From assembly GCA_002070505.1 (NCBI GenBank), contig MWDJ01000027.1, forward strand, positions 1 through 43,293: 43,293 nt of DNA. Direction: 5' to 3'. Source of the stretch: Bacteroidetes bacterium ADurb.Bin145 (GTDB lineage: Bacteria > Bacteroidota > Bacteroidia > Bacteroidales > VadinHA17). The stretch's first letter is position 1. The number at the start of each line of letters is the position of its first letter. Shown piece after piece: positions 16,401 through 26,752 of this stretch. The notes beneath the pieces were generated by a model. It ran no database searches and was not told the origin of the DNA. It worked only from the letters and a program-made list of their open reading frames with translations. Both the position numbers and the translations under genes were made by a program.

Positions 16401-17933
16401 ATGAACAGGGAAGAAGAATTTTTAACTCATATTAATGAAGGATATTCATGCAAGGGCGAAAGCATAGTTCTGGGCGGAGCTATTCTTGATGGTAAGGTAG
16501 TAAAAGGGACAACTGTACAAGTGCCATTGAAAACAATGAACAGGCATGGCCTTATTGCAGGAGCCACCGGAACGGGGAAAACAAAAACCCTCCAGGTAAT
16601 ATCGGAGCAGCTGTCTGAAAAGGGCATTCCGGTTCTGCTGATGGATGTCAAAGGCGATCTTAGCGGGATTGCCGTTCCCGGAACGGAACAGCCATTCATA
16701 ACCGAAAGGCATTCGAAGATCGGAATACCATATTCAAATAAAGGATTCCCTGTTGAGCTCCTGTCTCTATCAAAGCAGGATGGCGTTAGAATGAGAGCAA
16801 CTGTATCTGAATTCGGACCTGTTTTGCTGTCAAGGATCCTTGACCTGAATGACATCCAGGCAGGCGTCGTTTCTGTTATCTTTAAATTTTGCGACGACAG
16901 GCAAATGGCCCTTCTCGATCTTAAGGACCTGAAGAAGGTATTGCAGTATGTAACTGAAGAGGGCAAACAGGAGCTTGAAAAAGAATATGGAAAAATATCT
17001 TCTTCTTCAACAGGGATAATCCTGAGAAAGATCATGGAACTGGAACAGCAGGGTGCTGACCTGTTCTTCGGAGAACTTTCATTTGATATCAGGGATCTTT
17101 TAAGGAGAGACAAAAACGGGAACGGATATATCAGCATTCTAAGGCTGACTGATATCCAGGACAGGCCAAAACTGTTTTCTACATTTATGCTGTCACTTCT
17201 TGCAGAGGTTTATAATCTGATGCCTGAAAAAGGTGACGTTTCCAAACCTGAGCTCGTCATATTCATCGATGAGGCACATCTGATATTCAACCAGGCAAGC
17301 AAAGCCCTTCTTGATCAGATCGAGAATATAGTCAAACTCATAAGGTCAAAAGGAATAGGTGTATTCTTTGTTACTCAGAATCCAACAGATGTACCTAACG
17401 GAGTTCTGGCTCAGCTGGGGCTGAAGATACAGCATGCACTGAGGGCTTTTACTGCTGCAGACAGGAAAGCAATAAAACTCACATCAGAGAACTATCCTCT
17501 TTCGGAATATTACAAGACTGAAGATACGATAACAGCATTAGGTACCGGTGAAGCCCTTGTAACAGCCTTAAATGAAAAAGGCATTCCCACACCCCTGGCT
17601 GCTACAATGCTCCGGACACCAATGAGCAGAATGGATATTCTTACGCCGGATGAGCTTGATTCAATTTACAGATCGTCGGAACTGATCAGGAAATACAATC
17701 AGACAATAGACCGGGAAAGTGCCTATGAAATACTTGGCAAAAAAGTAGAAGCTTATGAAAGGGAAAAAGCTGAGGAAGAAGCCAGGAAGGAGTGGGAGAA
17801 AAGCAGAGGAGGAACAATTTACAGAAAGACTACAACCCCACGCAGAAGAACAGGTGTTAGCCCGGTTGTAAAAGTGCTTACAAGCGCCACTTTTATCAGA
17901 GGAGTAATGGGGATCCTGAAGAAAGTTATGTAA
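16401..17933 (+). CDS. HerA-like helicase/ATPase, DUF853 family
   Basis: 510 residues of the HerA/FtsK-type P-loop superfamily. Walker A 'GATGTGKTKT' at about 54-63, 'LLMDVKGDLSGIA' shortly after, Walker B 'LVIFIDEAHLIF' at about 285-296 and a sensor-like 'FFVTQNPTDVP'. These are typical of the DUF853 ('helicase HerA-like') group, which is found in many bacteria and is of uncertain physiological role. The C-terminus ends in a charged helix (about 455-475) and a basic region with 'TPRRRTGVSP'. It is a single-gene unit facing a small membrane protein gene at its 3' end. Confidence 0.9.
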   Translation: MNREEEFLTHINEGYSCKGESIVLGGAILDGKVVKGTTVQVPLKTMNRHGLIAGATGTGKTKTLQVISEQLSEKGIPVLLMDVKGDLSGIAVPGTEQPFITERHSKIGIPYSNKGFPVELLSLSKQDGVRMRATVSEFGPVLLSRILDLNDIQAGVVSVIFKFCDDRQMALLDLKDLKKVLQYVTEEGKQELEKEYGKISSSSTGIILRKIMELEQQGADLFFGELSFDIRDLLRRDKNGNGYISILRLTDIQDRPKLFSTFMLSLLAEVYNLMPEKGDVSKPELVIFIDEAHLIFNQASKALLDQIENIVKLIRSKGIGVFFVTQNPTDVPNGVLAQLGLKIQHALRAFTAADRKAIKLTSENYPLSEYYKTEDTITALGTGEALVTALNEKGIPTPLAATMLRTPMSRMDILTPDELDSIYRSSELIRKYNQTIDRESAYEILGKKVEAYEREKAEEEARKEWEKSRGGTIYRKTTTPRRRTGVSPVVKVLTSATFIRGVMGILKKVM

Positions 17934-17969
17934 AGATCAAATCAGCAGGCTGGCTGATATGAAGCGGGA

Positions 17970-18392
17970 TTATTCCCTTAGCTTAACGCTGTCCACAAGA
18001 TACCTGGAGTCTCCTCTCCAAAAGAGAACACCTTTTTTCTCGTTATAATGGACGATCACATTCCTGCCCTGCAGAGTGTCAAATTGTCTGACTATATTTT
18101 TATTTGTAACTGAAAAAAGAAATTTTTCGGATGCCAGTGCAACTTCCTTGTTGCTGGCAATACTGCTTAATATCATCTCCCCTTCATAGGTCTTGAACAT
18201 AATTCCTTTATACGAAAACTTCTGAAGTAACCCGGCCCGGTAACCTTCGCTGTAAGTAAAGAAATATTTGAAGTAAATAAAAACAGTCAGGGTGATAATT
18301 ATCAGGAATAGTAACCACCTGAGGAGTTTCTTTCCTTTCCGGACCACCCGGGTCCATGACTCTGATTTTGTAATTGCCGGGAATGGGCTCAT
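17970..18392 (-). CDS. Small membrane-anchored protein of unknown function
   Basis: About 140 residues starting at the ATG at 18392 ('MSPFPAITKS'); the frame extends further to a TTG at 18425, which is less likely. A basic cytoplasmic stretch (VVRKGKK) is followed by one strong membrane helix ('LLRWLLFLIIITLTVFIYF') and an external domain with 'EGYRAGLLQKFSYKGIMFKTYEGEM' and 'FDTLQGRNVIVHYNEK'. Similar proteins are recurrent in Bacteroidota and carry no reliable functional name. It is convergent with the DUF853 gene. Confidence 0.75.
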   Translation of the reverse strand: MSPFPAITKSESWTRVVRKGKKLLRWLLFLIIITLTVFIYFKYFFTYSEGYRAGLLQKFSYKGIMFKTYEGEMILSSIASNKEVALASEKFLFSVTNKNIVRQFDTLQGRNVIVHYNEKKGVLFWRGDSRYLVDSVKLRE

Positions 18393-18721
18393 ATAAAAAT
18401 AGTCTTTATTTTTCAGGTAATACAATAAAAACGCACCAGTTATCTCTAATGAACAGGTATAAAAAATAAAGTTAGTGTTTTTCCTGGAAATGAAATAACG
18501 AAGACCAATAAATCCGGGTTGAAATATTTGTTTTTACCGTCCCTTAATCCCAGAGCCTTGTTTCGTTGAAAGAGTAACTGTACTGGTAAGGTATTCCGTT
18601 TTCCCGGAGCCACCAGCGGAAGGCTTTAGCGATCCTCCTTTTTTTCAGGAAGATTGTCCCGTATTCCTTAATTGATATTCTGTATACTGCTTTCAAGGTA
18701 AATAGTATTAAATGATCCAGA

Positions 18722-19288
18722 TTAATCAAGCTCGTAGCTGCTGAATTTTCTTAGGTAATCGCCAATAGACGTACCAAGCACATCTTTCCGGTTAATCTTA
18801 CCTTCAGAATTAAGAAATCTCATTAATGATCCCGCACCTCCTAAGTGAGATGCTGCGATCATGCCGGATTTTGTTATGACGACATTATTTATTGTGTCAC
18901 CGATGAAATGCTGATAATTCCTGAGATAGCTCATATTCACCTTTATTAATCCTTTTAATGCCTCCAGCTGAAGTTCACGCGGAAAAATATCAGGATCTTT
19001 CCGGAATTTTTTGAGTGTAATTTTCCTGTATCCGAGAAACTTTAATGTTGATTCTGAAAACTGCCATTCGCCAAAACAACCTATGCAATTGACGCAAAGC
19101 CAGTTATTCAGCGATTCACTCCAGCCGAGATCCTGTATAAGCCTGTGAAATTCGTTCTCGTGATGTTTTTTATTGGCATATTCAACTGCCAGTCTGAATT
19201 TTGACATCCTTGTTTCAAAATTAAGCACAGGAGCAGCACAGATTTGAAATACAAATAAAGAAATTACCACAATAAGTGCTCTTTTCAT
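18722..19288 (-). CDS. Secreted lytic-transglycosylase-like protein
   Basis: 188 residues with a signal peptide (about 1-19, 'MKRALIVVISLFVFQICAA'). The following domain resembles the SLT/lysozyme-like fold. 'WSESLNNW' gives a probable catalytic Glu58, 'GCFGEWQFSESTL' matches the G.xGxxQxxxxT region, and 'MIAASHLGGAGSLMRFL' resembles the later helix with the A..LGG motif. Three cysteines lie at 65, 68 and 71 (CVNCIGC), directly in the active-site loop. It would cleave peptidoglycan in the periplasm. Match to the superfamily is by motif only, so an inactive relative is possible. Confidence 0.72.
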   Translation of the reverse strand: MKRALIVVISLFVFQICAAPVLNFETRMSKFRLAVEYANKKHHENEFHRLIQDLGWSESLNNWLCVNCIGCFGEWQFSESTLKFLGYRKITLKKFRKDPDIFPRELQLEALKGLIKVNMSYLRNYQHFIGDTINNVVITKSGMIAASHLGGAGSLMRFLNSEGKINRKDVLGTSIGDYLRKFSSYELD

Positions 19289-19676
19289 CTCTCAGGGAAT
19301 TCGTAAAAAATTCTCAAAATCCGGGTTGCCATATGGATGTAAAAATACTGCATAAAGATGTCACAGGCAAACGGCACTTGCCCAATTAATGGGCAATAGC
19401 GCTTACATTAGAAACCTTTTATCAATGAAATCTGCCCGAGTATTTATTATATCCGGTTCTTGATGAATAGTGTATACATCTTCGTCAAAAATGGAGGGAA
19501 ATTTATCAGCTTTTCCGGGCGAATTGGCTTTTTTGGATACGAGCGCTATTCTTAAGTTGCAGATAAACAGATAAATAGGTCTTTTTATTAAGATATTGTC
19601 AGGCGATTTTTCTCAGATCAGAATTTTGACGAACAGGCATTTTTTAAAGATCGGATTGCCCAATCAGGATGGTTTT
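19289..19676. other. 388-base intergenic region with a perfect short inverted repeat
   Basis: No coding region was found. It contains TTGCCC (19378-19383) and GGGCAA (19391-19396) around AATTAAT, and a second small palindrome GATTGCCCAATC near 19653-19664. The 3' end of the region could hold a terminator for the downstream minus-strand gene, but no clear T-run was found. It may contain a promoter for the transglycosylase-like gene. Otherwise nothing specific. Confidence 0.5.
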
Positions 19677-20387
19677 TTACGTTTTATTTTTCAGATTATT
19701 CAACAATTGCAGATTTTTTTCGAAAACCGGAGAATTAAATTCAGGGTTATATTCAGGATTTACTGCAATTTCACCAGTCTGATGATTAATATATCCTTTG
19801 ACAAATTTATTGGGAAGAAGATAGATCATATCTGAGTTCTCGTTCCTGTAAGGAGGTGTTTCTGTAAGTACATTCTCGACAGCAAAAGCTTTAAGATCAT
19901 TTTTTTCAAGCTGACCGGCATAATAATCAAATAAAATGTCGGAGATGCATAAAACTATAAGATAGTCTCCGAATGATTTCCTGCTGTTATGCTTGACAAG
20001 GAGATCAAGCCTGTCACGCGATACCGGGAGAGCTGTTTTATAAAATGAATCGGCAAATCTGAAACCCTCTTTGATAATATTCATAGCATCACTCTGTTCC
20101 TTTGTGTAATGAATAAATACCCTGGAATCGCCGGCATTCCCAAGAAGAAAATGAAGGGGTTTCTCCTCAAAAAGCTTTTCTGTGAAAAATGAACTGTAGC
20201 GGTGAGTCTTCCGGATCTCATTAAGGAAATGCCTCATCTGTTCAGGACTCAGGTTTTTCTCAATCTCAGAAAGCCTGCTGATTGTGGTTTCAATATACAG
20301 ATTCTTTTTTGCCAGCTGAACATGCAGAAAAATAATATATCCCAGCAGCAATATTACGAATACAACAATCACTATCTCTGTTGCCAT
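19677..20387 (-). CDS. Membrane-anchored protein of unknown function
   Basis: 236 residues. One N-terminal membrane helix ('IVIVVFVILLLGYIIFLHV') leads into a short coiled-coil-like helix ('KKNLYIETTISRLSEIEKNLSPEQMRHFLNEIRK'). The soluble domain contains 'VFIHYTKEQSDAMNIIKEGFRFADSFYKTA' and ends with 'DMIYLLPNKFVKGYIN', a pattern reminiscent of ADP-ribosyltransferase-fold proteins ('H.T.....I..EGF') but without recognisable catalytic triad. No name is assigned. It is monocistronic as far as visible and divergent from proB. Confidence 0.75.
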   Translation of the reverse strand: MATEIVIVVFVILLLGYIIFLHVQLAKKNLYIETTISRLSEIEKNLSPEQMRHFLNEIRKTHRYSSFFTEKLFEEKPLHFLLGNAGDSRVFIHYTKEQSDAMNIIKEGFRFADSFYKTALPVSRDRLDLLVKHNSRKSFGDYLIVLCISDILFDYYAGQLEKNDLKAFAVENVLTETPPYRNENSDMIYLLPNKFVKGYINHQTGEIAVNPEYNPEFNSPVFEKNLQLLNNLKNKT

Positions 20388-20588
20388 TTTAACCCGGAAA
20401 AATATCAGCCTTCATTTTTAACTGAAAGAACCAGACAACAAAATGCAAGTTAATAATAATAAGAGTTTTATGAGAATTCTCCTGCCTGTTTTGCATAAAA
20501 ACCTTATTTTAAATTAATTGGCATCGTCTATAATATAAATTTTATATTAAAGTATTCTTAATTAAATCGTTACTTTTTATGTATTTTC

Positions 20589-20619
20589 TTTAATATTTCC
20601 ACAAATACTGTTAATTTTG
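20589..20619 (+). promoter_or_regulatory. Candidate promoter of proB
   Basis: TTTA (20589-20592), 19-base spacer, then TAATTTTG (20612-20619), a perfect match to the Bacteroidota -7 consensus TAnnTTTG. The -33 element has one mismatch from TTTG. Transcription would begin about 30 bases upstream of the TTG start of proB. Confidence 0.5.
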
Positions 20620-20657
20620 CAGCATTTTGCCTCAATTGCGGCCATAATATTTATAAA

Positions 20658-21761
20658 TTGAAAAACTTAAAAGCACAATTCGAAAGGATTGCCATCAAGA
20701 TTGGCAGCAATGTAATAGCACAAAGCGACGGTTCTCTCAATACAACGAGGATGCTTCGCCTTGTTGAGGAGATTGCCATACTCAATAAAAAAGGAGTGGA
20801 AGTCATTCTCATCACTTCAGGAGCAGTGGCAGCCGGAAGAAATGAAATGAAGCCCACCAGGAAAACAAATATCATTTCTGCAAAACAGATATGGGCCTCA
20901 ATAGGGCAGGTAAAGCTTATGTCGACTTACCAGTTCCTGTTCGGCAAATACGGTATACAGGCCGGGCAGCTTTTAGCGACAAAGGACAGCTTCAGGGACA
21001 GGCAGCATTATCTGAATATGAAGAACTGCATTACAGCCATGCTTGAGAATAAAGTTCTTCCTGTTGTAAATGAAAATGATACTATCGCGATCACAGAACT
21101 TATGTTCACTGATAATGACGAATTATCAGGAATGATATCTTCTATGATGGATTGCGGATCACTTATTATCCTGACTAATGTTGACGGGATCTACACCGGT
21201 GTCCCTGGTTGTGAAGGATCAGTCCTTATAAAGGAAATAGGAGAGGATTTTAATGACCCCGGGCAATATATTTCAGCCTCAAGATCAGAGTTCGGCAGGG
21301 GCGGGATGATTACAAAATGCTCTATCGCAAGGGAAATTGCATCTGAGGGGATAAATGTATATATTGCTAACGGAACAAGAGATTCAATCATTACCAGTAT
21401 TGTAAGCGGAAAAGATGTCCCATGTACCTATTTCCCTGCTTCAGTGACGAAAAAAAGCGGGGTCAAGAAATGGCTTTCACACTCTGATACTTTTGCTAAG
21501 GGTATTGTTTATATCAATAAAGGTGCAAAAATGGCTTTGCTTGGCGACAAAGCCACCAGTCTGCTGATGATAGGAGTAAGCAGGATTGAAGGATTCTTTA
21601 AAAAAGGGGATATAATCAGGATCTTTGATGAAAAAGGTAAACAGATAGGCCTTGGGAAAGCACAGTATGATTCGGAAAAGGCGGTACAGTATATGGGAGA
21701 AAAAAGAAAGCAACCCCTGGTCCATTATGACTATCTCCTTATTAATGAAAAGAATCTGTAA
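20658..21761 (+). CDS. proB: Glutamate 5-kinase
   Basis: 367 residues: an amino-acid kinase domain followed by a C-terminal PUA domain (from about 275, 'KGIVYINKGAKMALLGDKATSLLMIGV' region). Kinase motifs: 'IAIKIGSNVIA', 'VILITSGAVAAGRNEM', 'PVVNENDTIA', 'LSGMISSMM', and 'ILTNVDGIYTG'. It phosphorylates glutamate, the first step of proline synthesis, usually feedback-inhibited by proline. The start is TTG: there is no in-frame ATG until residue 32, and the conserved beta-strand begins near residue 11. The next gene is proA, so the pair forms the glutamate-to-semialdehyde step. Confidence 0.94.
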   Translation: MKNLKAQFERIAIKIGSNVIAQSDGSLNTTRMLRLVEEIAILNKKGVEVILITSGAVAAGRNEMKPTRKTNIISAKQIWASIGQVKLMSTYQFLFGKYGIQAGQLLATKDSFRDRQHYLNMKNCITAMLENKVLPVVNENDTIAITELMFTDNDELSGMISSMMDCGSLIILTNVDGIYTGVPGCEGSVLIKEIGEDFNDPGQYISASRSEFGRGGMITKCSIAREIASEGINVYIANGTRDSIITSIVSGKDVPCTYFPASVTKKSGVKKWLSHSDTFAKGIVYINKGAKMALLGDKATSLLMIGVSRIEGFFKKGDIIRIFDEKGKQIGLGKAQYDSEKAVQYMGEKRKQPLVHYDYLLINEKNL

Positions 21762-21860
21762 ACATTTAATATGCTGAAAGAACAATTTTGATTTCGGAAA
21801 CCGGCAGAAAATTGATATAAAAAGGAATTAGAACAAGATTATAAAAAAATAGCAAAGCTG

Positions 21861-23108
21861 ATGGATTGCACACCAATATTCAGAAATGCACTAAAAGCAA
21901 GCAGGGATCTTCGGATTTTGGATGTTGTCAAGATAGACCAGGTACTCTCTTTACTGGCTGATGAGACTGAAGAAAACAGTCAGGTCATTCTTGCCGAAAA
22001 TGAAAGGGATCTTGCCAGGATGGATGAGAATGATCCCAGGTATGACAGGCTCAGACTTACTCCATCAAGGATAAAGAATATTGCAGATGATATAAGAAAT
22101 GTTGCCGGATTACATAGTCCTGTCGGGGATGTTATTTATGAATATAAGAAACAAAACGGGCTGCTGATAAAGAAAGAGAGGGTTCCTTTTGGTGTAATAG
22201 GTGTAATTTATGAGGCCCGGCCGAACGTTACTCTCGATGTATTCTCATTATGCCTGAAATCAGGTAACGTATGTATCCTTAAAGGAGGAAGTGATGCGGA
22301 ACATTCCAATGAAGCAATTGTCAGGATCATAAAGAACGTCGTGAAAAAATCAGGGCTTAACCAGGATATCATCAGCCTCCTGCCTCCCGGGAGAGAAGAA
22401 ACGATCCAGCTTCTGAATGCCCGTGGATTTGTCGATCTGATAATTCCGAGAGGCAGTCAGGCTTTAATCGAGTATGTTCGTAAAAATGCTTCTATACCCG
22501 TCATTGAAACGGGGGCTGGGATTTGCCATACCTATTTCGATGAATTTGGCAACGCTGAAAAGGGGCGGGCAGTTATCAATAATGCCAAAACCCGGAGAGT
22601 AAGTGTATGCAACGCCCTTGACTGCCTGATAATACATGAGAAACGCCTGAATGACCTGCCTTATATTGTTAGCTTATGCAAGGAAAAGGATGTGATAATT
22701 TATGCTGATGAAAAGGCTCATAAGGCTCTTCAGGGAAAATACCCCGGGAATCTTCTTGAAAAAGCTGATGATACATCATTCGGGACGGAATTTCTGTCCT
22801 ATAAAATGGCAGTAAAAACAATTTCGGGCTTTCAGGAAGCGCTGGATCATATATCACTCTATGGTTCAAAACACAGCGAGGCTATCATATCAGAAAATGA
22901 GGAAAGACTGAAAAAGTTCGCGGATCTTGTTGATGCTTCCTCTGTTTATTTAAATACATCAACAGCATTTACTGATGGAGCGGAATTCGGGCTGGGTGCA
23001 GAAATAGGCATTTCAACTCAGAAATTACATGCCAGGGGACCAATGGCCCTCGAGGCTCTGACTACATTTAAATGGATAATAACAGGGAACGGACAGATCA
23101 GATCATGA
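21861..23108 (+). CDS. proA: Glutamate-5-semialdehyde dehydrogenase (gamma-glutamyl phosphate reductase)
   Basis: 415 residues of the aldehyde-dehydrogenase superfamily, normal for ProA. Visible: 'RVPFGVIGVIYEARPNVTLDV', 'CILKGGSDAEHSN', 'IPRGSQALIEYVR', 'VIETGAGICHTYFD', and the active-site Cys in 'RRVSVCNALDCLI'; the C-terminal 'FTDGAEFGLGAEIGISTQKLHARGPM' block is characteristic. It reduces gamma-glutamyl phosphate to glutamate-5-semialdehyde, which cyclises for ProC. It lies 99 bases after proB and 27 before acn. Confidence 0.96.
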   Translation: MDCTPIFRNALKASRDLRILDVVKIDQVLSLLADETEENSQVILAENERDLARMDENDPRYDRLRLTPSRIKNIADDIRNVAGLHSPVGDVIYEYKKQNGLLIKKERVPFGVIGVIYEARPNVTLDVFSLCLKSGNVCILKGGSDAEHSNEAIVRIIKNVVKKSGLNQDIISLLPPGREETIQLLNARGFVDLIIPRGSQALIEYVRKNASIPVIETGAGICHTYFDEFGNAEKGRAVINNAKTRRVSVCNALDCLIIHEKRLNDLPYIVSLCKEKDVIIYADEKAHKALQGKYPGNLLEKADDTSFGTEFLSYKMAVKTISGFQEALDHISLYGSKHSEAIISENEERLKKFADLVDASSVYLNTSTAFTDGAEFGLGAEIGISTQKLHARGPMALEALTTFKWIITGNGQIRS

Positions 23109-23135
23109 TACTTCACGACTTATTGCAGGGCATTT

Positions 23136-25391
23136 ATGAAGAGAGAGATCAATAGAATATCAGAGTATTATAAAGCTTTACCAGGGAAAGTATCACTGGT
23201 GAGAAGCGCACTTGGGAGGCCCCTTTCTCTTGCTGAAAAGATCCTGTACAGCCATCTTTTAAATGATAAAATATCAGGTTTTGCCAGAGGAGTCGATTAT
23301 GTTGAATTCCTTCCCGACAGGGTAGCGATGCAGGATGCTACTGCCCAGATGACACTGTTACAATTTATTGTAACAGAAAAAGAAAGCACCTCGGTACCTG
23401 CTTCGGTTCATTGTGATCATCTGATAATGGCAAAAGACGGTGCGGAAAAAGATCTGAATGATGCTCTTGAATCAAACCGGGAAGTATATGATTTTCTTAA
23501 ATCAGTCTGTGATAACCATAATATTGATTTCTGGCAGCCGGGATCTGGTATTATTCATCAGGTTATTTTTGAAAATTACGCATTCCCGGGCGGACTGATG
23601 ATAGGTACTGATTCGCATACTCCGACGGCAGGAGGACTTGGGATGATAGCGATCGGAGTCGGTGGAGCCGATGCAACGGAAGTTATGGCGGGAATGGGCT
23701 GGGAATTAAAATTCCCTAAGCTGATAGGTATCAGGCTGACCGGGAAGCTCAATGGATGGACCTCGGCAAAGGACGTCATTCTCAGGATAACAGGCATGCT
23801 TTCAGTGAAAGGAGGCACTGGCTCAGTTATTGAATATTTCGGAGAGGGAGCTGAATCGCTCTCAGCAACAGGAAAAGGCACAATCTGTAATATGGGAGCA
23901 GAGACCGGTGCAACATGTTCCATTTTTGGCTTTGATAAGCAAATGAGCAAATATCTTGAGGCAACCGGCAGAAAGGAAATAGCTGACCTGGCAGGATCGA
24001 TAAGTAACGATCTTACAGGCGATCCGGAAGTATATGATAATCCCGAAAAATACTTCGATAATTATCTTGAAATAAATCTTTCAGAACTTGAACCTCACAT
24101 AAACGGACCTTTCTCACCTGATATCGCCACACCACTTTCAAAAATGAAGGAAGAATGTGAAAAAAACGGTTGGCCGGCAGATGTAGCTGCCGCACTTATC
24201 GGTTCCTGCACAAACTCATCCTACGAGGATATTTCCCGAGCTGCTTCGGTCATAAAAAATGCACTGAAACAAAACCTGGCTTCCAAAGCTGAAATAAAGG
24301 TCACTCCGGGATCTGAACTGATCCGCCATATCGCAGAAAGAGATGGATATCTTGATCTTTTCAGAGAGATGGGTGCAGAAATATTTGCCAATGCATGCGG
24401 ACCATGCATCGGACAATGGGACAGGAAAGATGCTGACAAGCAACAGGTTAACACTGTAATTCATTCATTCAACCGCAACTTCGCCAGAAGAACGGATGGC
24501 AATCCTAATACTTACGCCTTTGTGGCTTCCCCGGAGATTGTCGCCGCAATTGCTATTTCAGGTAAGCTGACTTTCAATCCGCTGACTGATACTTTGATAA
24601 ACCGGGATGGAAAGCCTGTTATGATGGCTGAGCCATCAGGATATTTTCTGCCGGCGGAAGGATTTGGCAAGACAGAAGGTATTGAAACTTCAAAAGGTCC
24701 TTCGCGAAAGAAGAAAATCAAAATAAATCCCCGTTCGGAAAGGCTTCAGATGTTATCACCATTTGCAAGATGGAACGGAAAGGATTTTACTGATATGAGG
24801 CTGCTTATCAAGGTTAAGGGAAAATGCACAACTGATCATATTTCGATGGCAGGGAAATGGCTGAAATACCGTGGACATCTGGAGAACATTTCCCATAATT
24901 ATATGATAGGTGCAACGAATTTCTTCAACAACCAGACTAATAAAGTCCTGAATCAGATCACCGGGGAGTATTCGCATGTACCAGACGTGGCATTTTCATA
25001 TAAAAAGAAAGGAATTGCTTCAGTTGTAATAGGGGAGGAGAATTTCGGTGAAGGATCATCCCGGGAACACGCGGCAATGGAGCCCAGGTTTCTGAATGTG
25101 AAGGCAATAATTGTAAAATCATTTGCCAGGATTCATGAAACAAACCTCAAGAAACAGGGGATACTCACCCTTACTTTTGCTGACAGGGATGATTATCTGC
25201 GCATCAGGGAAGATGACAGGATAAGCATAACCGGACTTAAGGAATTCTCTCCTGGCAAGAGACTGACTGTAATATTGCATCATTCTGACGGGTCAGTTGA
25301 TAAATTCGCGGCCGACCATTCCTATAATGAAGCCCAGATAGAATGGTTCAGGGCAGGCAGTGCCCTCAATCTAATTCGGAAACGATTTTAA
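23136..25391 (+). CDS. acn: Aconitate hydratase (mitochondrial-type aconitase)
   Basis: 751 residues. The three [4Fe-4S] cysteines are at 358 ('[10 protein letters not shown]'), 421 and 424 ('[10 protein letters not shown]'), the same spacing as mitochondrial aconitase. Other conserved blocks are 'HCDHLIMA', '[13 protein letters not shown]', '[15 protein letters not shown]', and in the mobile C-terminal domain '[15 protein letters not shown]' and '[15 protein letters not shown]'. It interconverts citrate and isocitrate. It sits between proA and icd with short gaps (27 and 71 bases), consistent with a block that makes 2-oxoglutarate for glutamate and proline. Confidence 0.97.
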   Translation: MKREINRISEYYKALPGKVSLVRSALGRPLSLAEKILYSHLLNDKISGFARGVDYVEFLPDRVAMQDATAQMTLLQFIVTEKESTSVPASVHCDHLIMAKDGAEKDLNDALESNREVYDFLKSVCDNHNIDFWQPGSGIIHQVIFENYAFPGGLMIGTDSHTPTAGGLGMIAIGVGGADATEVMAGMGWELKFPKLIGIRLTGKLNGWTSAKDVILRITGMLSVKGGTGSVIEYFGEGAESLSATGKGTICNMGAETGATCSIFGFDKQMSKYLEATGRKEIADLAGSISNDLTGDPEVYDNPEKYFDNYLEINLSELEPHINGPFSPDIATPLSKMKEECEKNGWPADVAAALIGSCTNSSYEDISRAASVIKNALKQNLASKAEIKVTPGSELIRHIAERDGYLDLFREMGAEIFANACGPCIGQWDRKDADKQQVNTVIHSFNRNFARRTDGNPNTYAFVASPEIVAAIAISGKLTFNPLTDTLINRDGKPVMMAEPSGYFLPAEGFGKTEGIETSKGPSRKKKIKINPRSERLQMLSPFARWNGKDFTDMRLLIKVKGKCTTDHISMAGKWLKYRGHLENISHNYMIGATNFFNNQTNKVLNQITGEYSHVPDVAFSYKKKGIASVVIGEENFGEGSSREHAAMEPRFLNVKAIIVKSFARIHETNLKKQGILTLTFADRDDYLRIREDDRISITGLKEFSPGKRLTVILHHSDGSVDKFAADHSYNEAQIEWFRAGSALNLIRKRF

Positions 25392-25462
25392 AGATCGTAT
25401 AATCAGAATAAAAAGGCAGGCAGATAACAATCAGATCTTAATCAGAGTATCATAAACAAAAA

Positions 25463-26731
25463 ATGGATACAGGGGAAAAAATAAAATTCAGGAATGGCGG
25501 GTTAATAGTTCCTGATATGGCAGTGATCCCATACATAATTGGTGACGGGACCGGACCTGATATATGGAATGCTGCTGTAAGGGTTTTTGATAATGCTGTG
25601 AAAAAGGCTTTCGGAGGAAGTAAAAAAGTAATATGGAAAGAAGTTCTCGCCGGTGAAAAAGCCTATAAAATGACGGGTAACTGGATGCCGGAAGAAACAC
25701 TCAAGGTTTTCAGGGAATACCTCGTCGGAATCAAGGGCCCTCTTACCACTCCTGTCGGAGAAGGCATGAGGTCGTTAAATGTTGCCCTCAGACAGGAGCT
25801 TGATCTTTATACATGCTACCGGCCGGTGAGATACTTCAAAGGAGTACCCAGCCCCGTCATAAAACCGGAATCAGTCAACATGCACATTTTCAGGGAAAAT
25901 ACCGAAGATATCTATGCCGGGATAGAATATATACACGGAGATCCTCAGACGGAAAAACTTAAGAGATTTCTGATAAATGAAATGGGAGTTAAGAAGATCC
26001 GTTTTCCGGAAACCTCATCGCTCGGAATTAAACCAGTCTCGCTCGAAGGATCGGAAAGACTGATAAGACAGGCAATAATTTTTGCAATAAAAAGACAGCT
26101 GCCTTCAGTAACTTTAGTTCATAAAGGCAATATTATGAAATTCACTGAAGGGGCATTTATGAAATGGGGTTACGCTCTGGCAGAAAGGGAATTCAAAGAT
26201 AATGTATTTACCTGGCAGCAATACAACAACCTTGTTAAGGATAAAGGTGAGGAAATTGCCGGTATCGAGATGGCAAATGCTGTTGCTGAAGGGAAAGTAA
26301 TTATTAAAGATGTTATAGCCGATGCATTTCTTCAGCAAATACTTACAAGACCATCGGAGTATTCTGTTATTGCCACTCTCAACCTGAACGGCGATTATAT
26401 ATCCGATGCTCTGGCTGCAATTGTAGGAGGGATAGGGATAGCTCCGGGAGCCAATATTAATTTCGACAGCGGCCATGCCATCTTTGAAGCAACCCATGGA
26501 ACTGCGCCGAAATATGCAGGTCAGGACAAAGTAAATCCGGGATCGGTCATCCTTTCAGGGGCCCTGATGTTCGAGTATATAGGCTGGGATAAAGCAGCTG
26601 ATATTATCTTCGACAGCATGGAAAGGACCATCCTTGAAAAGAAGGTGACATATGATTTTCATCGTCTCATGGAAAATGCAACATTATTAAGGACATCAGA
26701 ATTTGCTGATGCTATTATAAAGAATATGTAA
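25463..26731 (+). CDS. icd: Isocitrate dehydrogenase (NADP-type)
   Basis: 422 residues, typical of the homodimeric bacterial type. Motifs: '[15 protein letters not shown]', '[25 protein letters not shown]', '[14 protein letters not shown]' with substrate serine position replaced by the usual N-terminal arrangement, '[15 protein letters not shown]', and '[19 protein letters not shown]', whose Lys-Tyr after PK is the NADP-specificity feature seen in E. coli-type enzymes. It makes 2-oxoglutarate, CO2 and NADPH. The next gene, gltA, begins 21 bases later. Confidence 0.95.
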   Translation: MDTGEKIKFRNGGLIVPDMAVIPYIIGDGTGPDIWNAAVRVFDNAVKKAFGGSKKVIWKEVLAGEKAYKMTGNWMPEETLKVFREYLVGIKGPLTTPVGEGMRSLNVALRQELDLYTCYRPVRYFKGVPSPVIKPESVNMHIFRENTEDIYAGIEYIHGDPQTEKLKRFLINEMGVKKIRFPETSSLGIKPVSLEGSERLIRQAIIFAIKRQLPSVTLVHKGNIMKFTEGAFMKWGYALAEREFKDNVFTWQQYNNLVKDKGEEIAGIEMANAVAEGKVIIKDVIADAFLQQILTRPSEYSVIATLNLNGDYISDALAAIVGGIGIAPGANINFDSGHAIFEATHGTAPKYAGQDKVNPGSVILSGALMFEYIGWDKAADIIFDSMERTILEKKVTYDFHRLMENATLLRTSEFADAIIKNM

Positions 26732-26752
26732 TGAGAAAATAATTTTACGGTA

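Noticed and set aside
16427-17137. A 236-codon minus-strand frame inside the HerA-like gene.
   Set aside because: It is a compositional shadow of the strongly supported plus-strand ATPase gene; its serine/proline-rich product has no motif.
17941-17958. Hairpin ATCAGC/GCTGAT between the DUF853 gene and the convergent small gene.
   Set aside because: Stem of only 6 bp with no T-run on either strand, so a terminator is not supported.
18544-18729. A 61-codon minus-strand frame directly after the transglycosylase-like gene (8-base overlap).
   Set aside because: It begins with TTG and contains no ATG, shows no recognised motif, and is short. It might be a translated small protein but cannot be supported from sequence alone.
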